This document shows positions 20,675 to 29,041 of a DNA stretch of 64,000 nt, piece after piece. Each line of letters starts with the position of its first letter. The stretch's first letter is position 1. The position numbers and the translations under genes were made by a program. This stretch comes from Pseudomonas lalkuanensis (GTDB lineage Bacteria; Pseudomonadota; Gammaproteobacteria; Pseudomonadales; Pseudomonadaceae): contig NZ_CP043311.1 in assembly GCF_008807375.1 (NCBI RefSeq), forward strand, positions 1-64,000, written 5' to 3'. Under the pieces are notes generated by a model that saw nothing but the letters and a program-made list of their open reading frames with translations, was not told where the DNA came from and made no database searches.

Positions 20675-21664
20675 ATGTCCCAGGCCCAGCCCAGCATCCT
20701 GCTGCGCGAACTGCTCCATGCCCGCCAGCGCATCCGCCACCTGGTACGCCGCACGCCGCTGGAGTATTCGCCGAGCCTGTCGGCCCGGCTGGGCGTGCCG
20801 GTCTACCTGAAGCTCGAATCCCAACAGATCACCGGCAGCTTCAAGCTGCGTGGCGCCAGCAACGCCGTGGCCCTGCTCGATGACGCGCAGAAGGCCCGGG
20901 GCGTGGTGGCCGCCTCCACCGGCAACCATGGCCGCGCCCTCGCCCACGCCGCCACCGCCCAGGGCGTGCAGGCCACCATCTGCCTGTCGCGCCTGGTGCC
21001 GCAGAACAAGGTGCAGGCGATCCGCGATCTTGGCGCCCGCGTGGTGATAGTCGGCGACAGCCAGGACGACGCCCAGGCCGAAGCCGAGCGCATCGCCCGC
21101 GAGGAAGGCGCCACCCTGCTGCCGCCCTTCGACCATCCCCACATCATTGCCGGCCAGGGCACCCTCGGCCTGGAAATCCTCGAGCAGCTGCCCGAGGTGC
21201 GCCAGGTGCTGGTACCGCTCTCCGGCGGCGGCCTGTTCGCCGGCGTCGCCCTGGCCATGAACTACGCCGACCCGAGCATCCGCCTGCATGGCATCAGCAT
21301 GCGCCGCGGCGCCGCCATGCACGCCAGCCTGGCCGCCGGCCACCCGGTGGAAGTGGAGGAACTGCCGACCCTGGCGGACTCCCTGGGCGGCGGCATCGGC
21401 CTGGACAACCGCTACACCTTCGCCATCACCCGCGCGCTCTGCGACCAGGTCCACCTGCTCGACGAAGCCTCCATCGCCGCCGGCATCCGCCACGCCTACC
21501 GCGAGGAGCGGCAGGTGGTGGAAGGCGCCGGCGCGGTGGGCATCGCCGCCCTGCTGGATGGCCTGATCGAGCCCGAGGGGCCGGTGGTGGTGGTGGTCAG
21601 CGGCCGCAACATCGCCATCGAACAACACCTGCGAGTCATCACAGAGGACCCCTGCCATGGCTGA
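20675..21664 (+). CDS. eutB: Hydroxyectoine utilization dehydratase EutB
   Basis: PLP-dependent enzyme of the threonine dehydratase family, 329 residues. The PLP lysine lies in GSFKLRGA (about residue 55), the phosphate loop is SGGGLFAG, and STGNHGRALA matches the family. EutB acts with EutC to convert 5-hydroxyectoine toward ectoine in the accepted scheme. Start ATG 20675 follows GGGGAGA. It overlaps eutC by 8 bp, so the pair is coupled. The cluster context decides EutB over a plain threonine dehydratase. Confidence 0.88.
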   Translation: MSQAQPSILLRELLHARQRIRHLVRRTPLEYSPSLSARLGVPVYLKLESQQITGSFKLRGASNAVALLDDAQKARGVVAASTGNHGRALAHAATAQGVQATICLSRLVPQNKVQAIRDLGARVVIVGDSQDDAQAEAERIAREEGATLLPPFDHPHIIAGQGTLGLEILEQLPEVRQVLVPLSGGGLFAGVALAMNYADPSIRLHGISMRRGAAMHASLAAGHPVEVEELPTLADSLGGGIGLDNRYTFAITRALCDQVHLLDEASIAAGIRHAYREERQVVEGAGAVGIAALLDGLIEPEGPVVVVVSGRNIAIEQHLRVITEDPCHG

Positions 21665-22649
21665 CGTCATCCTGCTCAGCGAAACCGACCTGCGCGCCTG
21701 CGTGGCCATCGACCCGGACAGCGTCGACGCCGTGGAACAGGCTTTCCGCCTGCTGGCCACGGCGCCGGTGGCCATGCCGCCGATCCTGCGCCTGGACGTG
21801 CCCGAACATAACGGCGAGGTGGACGTGAAGACCGCCTACCTGCCCGGCCTGCCGCGCTTCGCCATCAAGGTCAGCCCCGGCTTCTTCGACAACCCCAAGC
21901 TCGGCCTGCCCAGCCTCAACGGCATGATGATGCTGCTCAATTCGCGCACCGGGTTGCTGGATGCGCTGCTGCTGGACAACGGCTACCTCACCGCCGTGCG
22001 CACCGCCGCCGCGGGCGCAGTGGCCGCGCGCTGGCTGTCCCGCGAGGACTCCAGCCGCGCCGCGCTGATCGGCGCCGGCGAGCAGGCGCGCTTGCAGCTC
22101 AAGGCCCTGTGCCTGGTGCGTGATATCCGCAGCGCGACCGTCTGGGCGCGGGACGCGGACAAGGCCCGCGAGTGCGCCGCCGAGCTGAGTTGCAGCCTGG
22201 GCCTCCCGGTGGAGGCAGCCGCCAGCGTCGACGCCGCCCTGGATGGCGCCGACATCGCCATCACCACCACGCCCAGCCGCGAACCGCTGATCAAGCGCCG
22301 CCACCTGCATCCCGGCCTGCACATCACCGCCATGGGTTCGGACGCCGAGCACAAGAACGAGATCGCCGCCGACGCCCTGGTGGCGGTGGACCGCTACGTC
22401 GCCGACCGCCTCAGCCAGACCCGCGTCCTCGGCGAACTGCACCACGCCATCGCCGCCGGCCTGGTGGCGCCCGACGCCAACTTCGCCGAGCTCGGCCAGG
22501 TCATCGCCGGGCAGCAGCCGGGGCGCCGCTCGGCCAGTGACATCACGCTCTGTGACCTCACCGGCACCGGGGCCCAGGACACCGCCATCGCCGGGCTCGC
22601 GTACCACCGCGCCCAGCGCATGGGCAAGGGCTTCACCTTCCACAGCTGA
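21657..22649 (+). CDS. eutC: Ectoine utilization protein EutC (ornithine cyclodeaminase family)
   Basis: A 330-residue NAD(P)-binding protein of the ornithine cyclodeaminase/mu-crystallin family: AALIGAGEQARLQLKAL is the Rossmann motif, VDVKTAYLP and AVRTAAAGAVAARWL match the family. In hydroxyectoine catabolism EutC is thought to complete the EutB reaction to ectoine. It overlaps eutB by 8 bp and precedes doeA by 31 bp. Confidence 0.88.
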   Translation: MADVILLSETDLRACVAIDPDSVDAVEQAFRLLATAPVAMPPILRLDVPEHNGEVDVKTAYLPGLPRFAIKVSPGFFDNPKLGLPSLNGMMMLLNSRTGLLDALLLDNGYLTAVRTAAAGAVAARWLSREDSSRAALIGAGEQARLQLKALCLVRDIRSATVWARDADKARECAAELSCSLGLPVEAAASVDAALDGADIAITTTPSREPLIKRRHLHPGLHITAMGSDAEHKNEIAADALVAVDRYVADRLSQTRVLGELHHAIAAGLVAPDANFAELGQVIAGQQPGRRSASDITLCDLTGTGAQDTAIAGLAYHRAQRMGKGFTFHS

Positions 22650-22680
22650 TCCACGCCTACCACCCAACGAGGGCATCGCC

Positions 22681-23877
22681 ATGTCCGCACCACCGATCCA
22701 GCCGAACCTCCCCTTCGAGCGTTCGGAATACGCCCAGCGCCTGGCCAAGGTGCGCGCCTCCATGCAGGAGCGCGGCCTGGAACTGCTGCTGGTTTCCGAC
22801 CCGTCCAACATGGCCTGGCTCACCGGCTATGACGGCTGGTCCTTCTACGTCCACCAGTGCGTGCTGCTGGCGCTGGACGGCGAGCCGGTCTGGTTCGGCC
22901 GGGGCCAGGACGCCAACGGCGCGCGCCGCACCGTGTTCATGGACCCGGCCAATATCGTCGGCTACCCCGACCACTACGTGCAGTCCACCGAACGCCACCC
23001 CATGGATTACCTGGCGCTCGAAGTGATCGCCGCGCGCGGCTGGGACGCCCTGACCATCGGCGTCGAGCTGGACAACTACTACTTCAGCGCGGCGGCCTAC
23101 CAGTCGCTGCACAAGCACTTGCCGAAGGCGCGCTTCCGGGACGCCACGGCGCTGGTCAACTGGCAGCGGGCGATCAAGTCGCCCCGCGAGATCGAGTACA
23201 TGCGCATCGCTGCGCGGATCGTCGAAGGCATGCACACGCGCATCCTCGAACGCATCGAGCCGGGCATGCGCAAGAACGAACTGGTGGCGGAGATCTATGA
23301 CGCCGGCATCCGTGGTGCCGACGGCCACGGCGGCGACTACCCGGCCATCGTGCCGCTGCTGCCCACCGGGGTGGACGCCAGCGCGCCGCACCTGACCTGG
23401 GACGACGCGCCCTTCGAACGCGGCGCCGGCACCTTCTTCGAGATCGCCGGCTGCTACAAGCGCTACCACTGCCCGCTGTCGCGCACGATCTACCTGGGCA
23501 AGCCGCCGCAGCATTTCCTCGACGGCGAGAAGGCCGTGGTCGAAGGCATCGCCGCCGGCCTGGACGCCGCCAAGCCGGGCAACACCACCGGCGATATCGC
23601 CCGCGCCTTCTTTGGCGTGCTGGCCAAGTTCGGCATCCACAAGGACAGCCGCTGCGGCTACCCGATCGGGATCAGTTATCCGCCGGACTGGGGCGAGCGC
23701 ACCATGAGCCTGCGGCCGAACGACAACAGCGTGCTGCAGCCGGGTATGACCTTCCACTTCATGCCGGGCCTGTGGCTGGACGACTGGGGGCTGGAGATCA
23801 CCGAAAGCATCCTGATCACCGACAACGGCGTGGAAACCCTCTGCAACTATCCGCGCCAACTCTTCGTGAAGGACTGA
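22681..23877 (+). CDS. doeA: Ectoine hydrolase DoeA (EutD)
   Basis: Opens the ectoine ring to N-acetyl-2,4-diaminobutyrate. The 398-residue protein has the creatinase-like N-terminal domain and the M24 pita-bread domain (from about 160). The ligand positions of metal-dependent M24 peptidases are not all evident, as expected for non-peptidase members. Start ATG 22681 (MSAPPIQPNLPFERSEY); the open frame continues upstream into eutC, but CGAGGG precedes this ATG. Three bases separate it from doeB. Confidence 0.9.
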   Translation: MSAPPIQPNLPFERSEYAQRLAKVRASMQERGLELLLVSDPSNMAWLTGYDGWSFYVHQCVLLALDGEPVWFGRGQDANGARRTVFMDPANIVGYPDHYVQSTERHPMDYLALEVIAARGWDALTIGVELDNYYFSAAAYQSLHKHLPKARFRDATALVNWQRAIKSPREIEYMRIAARIVEGMHTRILERIEPGMRKNELVAEIYDAGIRGADGHGGDYPAIVPLLPTGVDASAPHLTWDDAPFERGAGTFFEIAGCYKRYHCPLSRTIYLGKPPQHFLDGEKAVVEGIAAGLDAAKPGNTTGDIARAFFGVLAKFGIHKDSRCGYPIGISYPPDWGERTMSLRPNDNSVLQPGMTFHFMPGLWLDDWGLEITESILITDNGVETLCNYPRQLFVKD

Positions 23878-23880
23878 GCC

Positions 23881-24885
23881 ATGAACGCAGCCCTGCGGGA
23901 CAACCCCATCAGCCCGACCGTGGATTTCGCGCGCGACGGCGTGCAGCACGGTCACCTCAAGCTGCCCTACTCGCGCGACGATTCCGCCTGGGGCGCGGTG
24001 ATGATCCCCATTACCGTGGTGAAGAACGGCGCGGGTCCCACCGCGCTGCTCACCGGCGGCAACCACGGCGACGAGTACGAGGGCCCGGTGGCGCTGGCCA
24101 AGCTGGCCCAGCAGCTGCAGGCCAGCGAGGTGCGGGGCCGGGTGATCATCGTGCCGTTCATGAACACGCCGGCCTTCCTCGCCGGCCGGCGGACCTCGCC
24201 CATCGACGCCGGCAACCTCAACCGCAGCTTCCCCGGCAAGCCGGACGGCACGGTGACGCAGAAGATCGCCGACTACTTCCAGCGCTACCTGCTGCCGCTG
24301 GCGGACCTGGTGCTGGATATCCATTCCGGCGGCAAGACCCTGGACTTCCTGCCCTTCGCCGCCTGCCACGTGCTGCCGGACAAGGCCCAGCAGGAGTGTG
24401 CCGAAGCGGCCATGCAGGCCTTCGGCGCGCCCTGGTGCATGCGCATGCTGGAGCTGGACGCGGTGGGCATGTACGACACCGCGGCGGAGGAACAGGGCAA
24501 GGTCTTCATCACCACCGAACTGGGTGGCGGCGGCACCAGCAGCGCGCGCACCGTCGCCATCGCCGAGCGCGGGGTGCGCAATGTGCTGATCCATGCCGGC
24601 ATCCTCGCCGGCGAGCCCGCGCCCGCCGAGTCGGTGCTGCTCGACATGCCCGACGGCGACTGCTTCGTGTCGAGCACCCACAGCGGCCTGCTGGAGATGT
24701 GCCGCGACCTCGGCGAGCGGGTGGAGCAGGGCGAGGTGATCGCCCGCGTGCATGACGTGCAGCGCACCGGCACGCCGGCCGTTGAATACCGCGCCAAGCG
24801 CAGCGGCCTGCTCGCGGCCCGGCATTTCCCCGGGCTGGTGCAGAGTGGCGACACCCTCGCGGTAATCGCCGACGTTCTGGGCTGA
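23881..24885 (+). CDS. doeB: N2-acetyl-L-2,4-diaminobutanoate deacetylase DoeB (EutE)
   Basis: Zinc deacetylase of the succinylglutamate desuccinylase/aspartoacylase family that releases acetate from N-alpha-acetyl-DABA to give L-2,4-diaminobutyrate. The 334-residue protein has the zinc pair in GGNHGDEYEGP (H62, E65), the third ligand in DIHSGG, and ELGGGGTSS further on. Placed 3 bp after doeA, it is the last gene of the eutBC-doeAB run. Confidence 0.92.
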   Translation: MNAALRDNPISPTVDFARDGVQHGHLKLPYSRDDSAWGAVMIPITVVKNGAGPTALLTGGNHGDEYEGPVALAKLAQQLQASEVRGRVIIVPFMNTPAFLAGRRTSPIDAGNLNRSFPGKPDGTVTQKIADYFQRYLLPLADLVLDIHSGGKTLDFLPFAACHVLPDKAQQECAEAAMQAFGAPWCMRMLELDAVGMYDTAAEEQGKVFITTELGGGGTSSARTVAIAERGVRNVLIHAGILAGEPAPAESVLLDMPDGDCFVSSTHSGLLEMCRDLGERVEQGEVIARVHDVQRTGTPAVEYRAKRSGLLAARHFPGLVQSGDTLAVIADVLG

Positions 24886-24935
24886 AACAGCGGCGCCGCC
24901 CACCCGGGCGGCGCTTCGGGCCGACGGGAGGCTCC

Positions 24936-25418
24936 ATGTACAAGCTCGATCGCTACGATCTGAAGATCCTCCGCCTGCTGGCCGAGGACGGGCGCATCAC
25001 CAAGTCGCGCCTGGCCGAGGAGATCAACCTCTCCGTCAGCCCCGCCTGGGAGCGGGTACGCAAGTTGGAGGAAGCCGGGCTGATCAAGGGCTACCGGGCG
25101 GTGATCGACTGGGCCGCGCTGTTCAAGACCAGCCAGGTCCTGGTGGAGATCACCCTCGCCCGCCACACCGCCCAGGACATGCGCCGCTTCGAGCAGCGCC
25201 TGCGCGACGCACCGGAAGTGGTGCACTGCTATGCAACCGGTGGCGGCGTGGACTACATCGCCATGATCCAGGCCCACGACATCGACCACTACCAGCGCTT
25301 CGTCGACCAGCTGCTGCTGGAAGACCTCGGCATCGAGCGCTACTTCACCTACATCGTCACCAAGACGATCAAGGCCGGCGAAGCGGAACCGCTGGTGCCG
25401 GAGGGTTACTTCGGCTAA
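24936..25418 (+). CDS. doeX: Lrp/AsnC family regulator DoeX
   Basis: A 160-residue regulator with an N-terminal helix-turn-helix (DLKILRLLAEDGRITKSRLAEEINLS) and a C-terminal RAM ligand-binding domain. In Halomonas the Lrp/AsnC regulator DoeX binds near the doe genes. Here it lies 50 bp after doeB and is followed by a REP/hairpin array before doeC. GGGAGG stands in front of the ATG. The ectoine link is contextual. Confidence 0.88.
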   Translation: MYKLDRYDLKILRLLAEDGRITKSRLAEEINLSVSPAWERVRKLEEAGLIKGYRAVIDWAALFKTSQVLVEITLARHTAQDMRRFEQRLRDAPEVVHCYATGGGVDYIAMIQAHDIDHYQRFVDQLLLEDLGIERYFTYIVTKTIKAGEAEPLVPEGYFG

Positions 25419-25426
25419 GGCTCCGA

Positions 25427-25443
25427 GCGAATTCATTCGCGAA
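25427..25443. repeat. REP element, GCGAATTCATTCGCGAA core
   Basis: The 17-bp core GCGAATTCATTCGCGAA recurs with little change in five intergenic gaps of this window (also 40697, 42334, 56743 and 61299). Here a single copy follows the doeX stop codon. Confidence 0.75.
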
Positions 25444-25456
25444 AGGACCGTAGTTC

Positions 25457-25544
25457 GTAGGATGGGTCGGGCGGCGTTCCGCGAGCGGAGCGATACCCAT
25501 GCGGACGGGGCTGATGGGTATCGCTCCGCTCCACCGCATCCTAC
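25457..25544. repeat. Long hairpin element GTAGGATG ... CATCCTAC
   Basis: Outer arms GTAGGATG and CATCCTAC enclose a perfect 16-bp inverted repeat, GCGGAGCGATACCCAT (25485-25500) with its complement at 25514-25529. It is a REP-like palindrome of a different class from the GAATTC family and probably shields doeC from doeX transcription. The rest of the 296-bp gap to doeC shows no ORF. Confidence 0.65.
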
Positions 25545-25714
25545 AAGCCTGAATCGACATACCGCGCGTGCTCCTACAGGCCCGCCGCATGTTTTTCTTC
25601 CACACCCCCGATCAACCGAAAAAACACCCAGCGCCACCCCCCGAAAAGCGAAAACCCCGCAGGCCGCGACTCCCTAGCATGGAGCCCAGATCAACGAGAA
25701 CGGAGGCCCAGGCC

Positions 25715-27172
25715 ATGCCGCTGAATCATCCTCTGCTGTTCAAGTCGCTCTGCTACCTCGATGGCCATTGGGTCCATAGCGAGAGCGGCGCCAGCATTGC
25801 CGTGCACAACCCCGCCGACCAGAGCCTGATCGGCCATGTCCCGCTGCTCGACCCGGCGCAGATCCGCGCCGCCGTGGATGCCGCCGAGAAGGCCTTCCCG
25901 GCCTGGCGCCGCGCCAGCCTGGACCAGCGCGCCCAGCACCTGCGCCGCTGGGCCGAGCTGATCCTCGAGCACAAGGAAGACCTTGCCCAGATCCTCAGCC
26001 TGGAACAGGGCAAGCCGCTGTTCGAGGCCCGTGGCGAGATCGAGTACGCCGCCAGCTTCATCCCCTGGTTCGCCGAACAGGCCCGGCGCCTGGACGGCCG
26101 CACCATCCCCAGTCACATCCCCGGCGCCCACCTGGGCACGGTGATGGAGCCGGTGGGCGTGGTGGCCCTGCTGACGCCGTGGAACTTCCCCTCGGCGATG
26201 ATCACCCGCAAGGCCGCCGCCGCCCTCGCCGCCGGCTGCACCCTGGTGGTCAAGCCGGCCCACGAGACGCCCTACTCCGCCTTCGCCCTGGCCCAGCTGG
26301 CCGAGGAGGCGGGCTTCCCCGCCGGCGTGTTCAACGTCGTGCTCGGCGAACCGCAGATGGCCATGGAGACCCTGGTGCGCGACAGCCGCGTGCGCGCGGT
26401 GAGCTTCACCGGCTCGACCCGGGTCGGCAAGCTGGTGCTTCAGGCCGCCGCGACCGAGGTGAAGAAGGTCGCCCTGGAGCTGGGTGGCAACGCGCCCTTC
26501 ATCGTCTGCGCCGATGCCGACCTGGAGCAGGCGGTGAAATTCGCCATCGACGCCAAGTTCCAGACCTCCGGCCAGGACTGCTGCGCCGCCAACCGCATCC
26601 TGGTGGCGCGCGAGCTCTATGAGCCCTTCCTCGAACGCTTCGCCCGCGCCGTGCGCGAACTGCGGGTCGGCCCCGGCCTCGATGAGCGCAGCCAGATCGG
26701 CCCGCTGATGCACCAGGCCGCCTTCGACAGCACCGACGCCCGCGTGCGTGACGCCCTCGATCAGGGCGCCCGCCTGCTGGCCGGCGGCGAACCCCATGCC
26801 CTGGGCGGCTGGTTCTACCAGCCGACCCTGCTGGCCGACGTGACCCCCGAGATGCGCATCTGGCGCGAGGAGAACTTCGCCCCCATCGCCGGGGTCACTC
26901 CCTACGACAGCCTGGAAGAAGCCGTCGCCCTGGCCAACGACAGCGAGTACGGCCTGGCTGCCTACATCTGCTCCCAGCGCGTGGACCGCATCTGGCCGCT
27001 GATGCGCCAGCTGGAGTTCGCCATGGTCGCGGTCAACGGCGCCAAGTTCACCGGCCACCCTATTCCCTTCGGCGGCATGAAGGCCTCGGGCCTGGGCCGC
27101 GAAGGCGGCAGCGAAGGCTTCGAACCCTTCGTCGAAACCAAATACTTCTGCCTGCACCACGGGCAATTCTGA
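25715..27172 (+). CDS. doeC: NAD(P)-dependent semialdehyde dehydrogenase (DoeC role: aspartate-semialdehyde to aspartate)
   Basis: Aldehyde dehydrogenase superfamily, 485 residues, most like succinate-semialdehyde dehydrogenases. Visible motifs are GSTRVGK (cofactor), the general base in ELGGNAPFIV and the catalytic Cys in GQDCCAANR. Between doeX and the aminotransferase it is well placed to oxidise L-aspartate-semialdehyde to aspartate, the last step of ectoine breakdown. I start it at ATG 25715 (MPLNHPLLFK), 9-10 bases after GGAG; the frame is open further upstream but that stretch overlaps repeats. A GABA-type role cannot be excluded. Confidence 0.85.
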   Translation: MPLNHPLLFKSLCYLDGHWVHSESGASIAVHNPADQSLIGHVPLLDPAQIRAAVDAAEKAFPAWRRASLDQRAQHLRRWAELILEHKEDLAQILSLEQGKPLFEARGEIEYAASFIPWFAEQARRLDGRTIPSHIPGAHLGTVMEPVGVVALLTPWNFPSAMITRKAAAALAAGCTLVVKPAHETPYSAFALAQLAEEAGFPAGVFNVVLGEPQMAMETLVRDSRVRAVSFTGSTRVGKLVLQAAATEVKKVALELGGNAPFIVCADADLEQAVKFAIDAKFQTSGQDCCAANRILVARELYEPFLERFARAVRELRVGPGLDERSQIGPLMHQAAFDSTDARVRDALDQGARLLAGGEPHALGGWFYQPTLLADVTPEMRIWREENFAPIAGVTPYDSLEEAVALANDSEYGLAAYICSQRVDRIWPLMRQLEFAMVAVNGAKFTGHPIPFGGMKASGLGREGGSEGFEPFVETKYFCLHHGQF

Positions 27173-27190
27173 GCCAGCGAGGAATCCGAC

Positions 27191-28567
27191 ATGAGCGACT
27201 ACGCCAAACTCTTCGAGCAGGACCGCGCGCACTTCATGCACCCGTCCACCCACGCCCATGACCATGCCAGCGGAGCATTGCCCGGCCGCATCATCACCGG
27301 CGCCTCGGGCGTGCGCATCCGCGACCACCAGGGCCGCGAGCTGCTGGATGCCTTCGCCGGCCTGTACTGCGTGAACATCGGCTACGGCCGCACCGAGGTG
27401 GCCGAGGCCATCTATGAGCAAGCCAAGCAACTGGCCTACTACCACACCTACGTGGGCCACTCGAGCGAGGCCATCATCGAGCTCTCGGCGCGCATCATCG
27501 ACTGGGCGCCGGCCGGGATGAAGAAGGTCTACTACGGCATGTCCGGCTCGGACGCCAACGAGACCCAGATCAAGCTGGTGCGCTACTACAACAACGTGCT
27601 CGGCCGCCCGCAGAAGAAGAAGATCATCTCCCGCCAGCGCGGCTACCACGGCTCGGGCCTGGTCACCGGCAGCCTCACCGGCCTGGCGAGCTTCCATCAG
27701 CACTTCGACCTGCCGGTGGAAGGCGTCAAGCACACCCTCTGCCCGCACTTCTACAAGGCGCCGGCAGGCATGGACGAGGCAGCCTTCGTGCGTTACTGCG
27801 CCGAGGAGCTGGAGAAACTGATCCTCGCCGAGGGCCCGGACACCGTGGCCGCCTTCATCGGCGAGCCGGTGATGGGCACCGGCGGCATCATCGTCCCGCC
27901 CAAGGGCTACTGGCAGGCGATCCAGGCGGTGCTGGCGAAGTACGACATCCTGCTGATCGCCGACGAGGTGGTCTGCGCCTTCGGCCGCGTGGGCGACAAG
28001 ATGGGCAGCCAGCGCTACGGCATCAAGCCGGACCTGATCACCACCGCCAAGGGCCTGACCAGCGCCTACGCGCCGCTGTCGGCGGTGATCGTCGGCGAGA
28101 AGGTGTGGGACGTGATCGACAACGCCTCCACCACCCAGGGCGCCATGGGCCATGGCTGGACCTATTCCGGCCACCCGGTCTGCGCGGCGGCGGCTCTGGC
28201 CAACCTGGACATCCTCGAGCGGGAGAACATCACCGCCAATGCCGGCGAGGTGGGTGGCTACCTGAACCAGCGGCTGCGCCAGACCTTCGAAGGCCATCCG
28301 CTGGTGGGCGAGGTGCGCGGCGACGGCATGCTGGCCGCCCTGGAGTTCATGGCCGACCGCGAGGCGCGCACGCCCTTCGATGCCAGCCTCAAGGTGGGGC
28401 CGCGGGTCTCGGCGGCCTGCCTGGAGCGCGGCATGATCGCCCGCGCCATGCCCCACGGCGACATCCTCGGCTTCGCCCCGCCGCTGGTTCTGACCCGCGC
28501 CGAGGCCGACGAGGTCGTCGCCATCGCCAAGGCGGCGGTGGATCAGGTGGCGTCGGAAGTGCTTTGA
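27191..28567 (+). CDS. doeD: Class III aminotransferase (DoeD role: diaminobutyrate transaminase)
   Basis: PLP-dependent class III aminotransferase, 458 residues, with the PLP lysine in TTAKGLTSAYAPLSA, LLIADEVVCAFGR (PLP ring Asp) and HGWTYSGHP. It would transaminate L-2,4-diaminobutyrate to aspartate-semialdehyde, the substrate of the adjacent dehydrogenase, 18 bp upstream. Related enzymes use omega-amino acids such as putrescine or beta-alanine, so specificity rests on context. Confidence 0.85.
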   Translation: MSDYAKLFEQDRAHFMHPSTHAHDHASGALPGRIITGASGVRIRDHQGRELLDAFAGLYCVNIGYGRTEVAEAIYEQAKQLAYYHTYVGHSSEAIIELSARIIDWAPAGMKKVYYGMSGSDANETQIKLVRYYNNVLGRPQKKKIISRQRGYHGSGLVTGSLTGLASFHQHFDLPVEGVKHTLCPHFYKAPAGMDEAAFVRYCAEELEKLILAEGPDTVAAFIGEPVMGTGGIIVPPKGYWQAIQAVLAKYDILLIADEVVCAFGRVGDKMGSQRYGIKPDLITTAKGLTSAYAPLSAVIVGEKVWDVIDNASTTQGAMGHGWTYSGHPVCAAAALANLDILERENITANAGEVGGYLNQRLRQTFEGHPLVGEVRGDGMLAALEFMADREARTPFDASLKVGPRVSAACLERGMIARAMPHGDILGFAPPLVLTRAEADEVVAIAKAAVDQVASEVL

Positions 28568-28570
28568 GAA

Positions 28571-28598
28571 AAAACGGCCCCGCCTCCCGGCGGGGCCG
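28571..28598. terminator. Strong hairpin between doeD and the TPR gene
   Basis: Perfect 10-bp stem CGGCCCCGCC / GGCGGGGCCG (28575-28584 / 28589-28598). On the minus strand it is followed by a T6 run, so it best serves as terminator of the TPR gene; it lies just after the doeD stop and may also stop plus-strand transcription. Confidence 0.75.
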
Positions 28599-28604
28599 CT
28601 GGTG

Positions 28605-28674
28605 CAGGGTGGGCCGGGCGGCGCTCCGCTTCAGCCCAGGCGGTAAAGAGCTGGTGGGCTGAAACCCACCCTAC
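28605..28674. repeat. REP-like element with GGTGGG / CCCACC arms
   Basis: GGTGGGCTGAAACCCACC (28653-28670) forms a short hairpin, preceded by a related inverted copy GGGTGGGCC at 28607. It belongs to the class that also includes the element near 61357, and fills the convergent gap between doeD and the TPR gene. Confidence 0.5.
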
Positions 28675-28690
28675 GGTGCTACATCAAGAC

Positions 28691-29002
28691 CTAAGCGCGC
28701 TTGTCCAGGCGCTTGAGGAACACGGTCATTTCCTTCTCCGCCTGCTTGTCACCGTGGGCCTGGGCGGCCGCCAGGCCTTCGGTCCAGGCCGCGCGGGCGG
28801 CGGCGAAGTCGCTCTCGGCCTCCAGCGCCTTGCCCAGCAGCTTCCAGGCGGCCGAATATTTCGGGTCCTGTTCGACGCAGCGGCGCAGGTGCTCGGCGGC
28901 CTTGGCCGCGTCACCCTGGTCGAGGTAACCCTTGCCCAGGCCGAAGCGAAGCAGCGGATTGTCCACGCCCCTGGCCAGCATCTTTTCCAGTGATTCGATC
29001 AT
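28691..29002 (-). CDS. Tetratricopeptide repeat protein (PA0015-like)
   Basis: A 103-residue helical protein made of about two and a half TPR units (NPLLRFGLGKGYLDQGDAAKAAEHLRRCVEQDP; AAWKLLGKALEAESDFAAARAAWTEGL). No signal peptide, so probably a cytoplasmic adaptor. It lies 39 bp after trkH on the same strand. Function unknown. It resumes the P. aeruginosa backbone order after the ectoine island. Confidence 0.85.
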   Translation of the reverse strand: MIESLEKMLARGVDNPLLRFGLGKGYLDQGDAAKAAEHLRRCVEQDPKYSAAWKLLGKALEAESDFAAARAAWTEGLAAAQAHGDKQAEKEMTVFLKRLDKRA

Positions 29003-29041
29003 GCCCCGTCCTCTCCTGCGTGTGGTTCGCCATTGTGCCGG

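Noticed and set aside
25691..28456. Minus-strand open frame of 921 codons opposite doeC and doeD
   Set aside because: Runs across two well-supported genes and their junction; its composition is that of a mirror frame and it has no domain or ribosome site.
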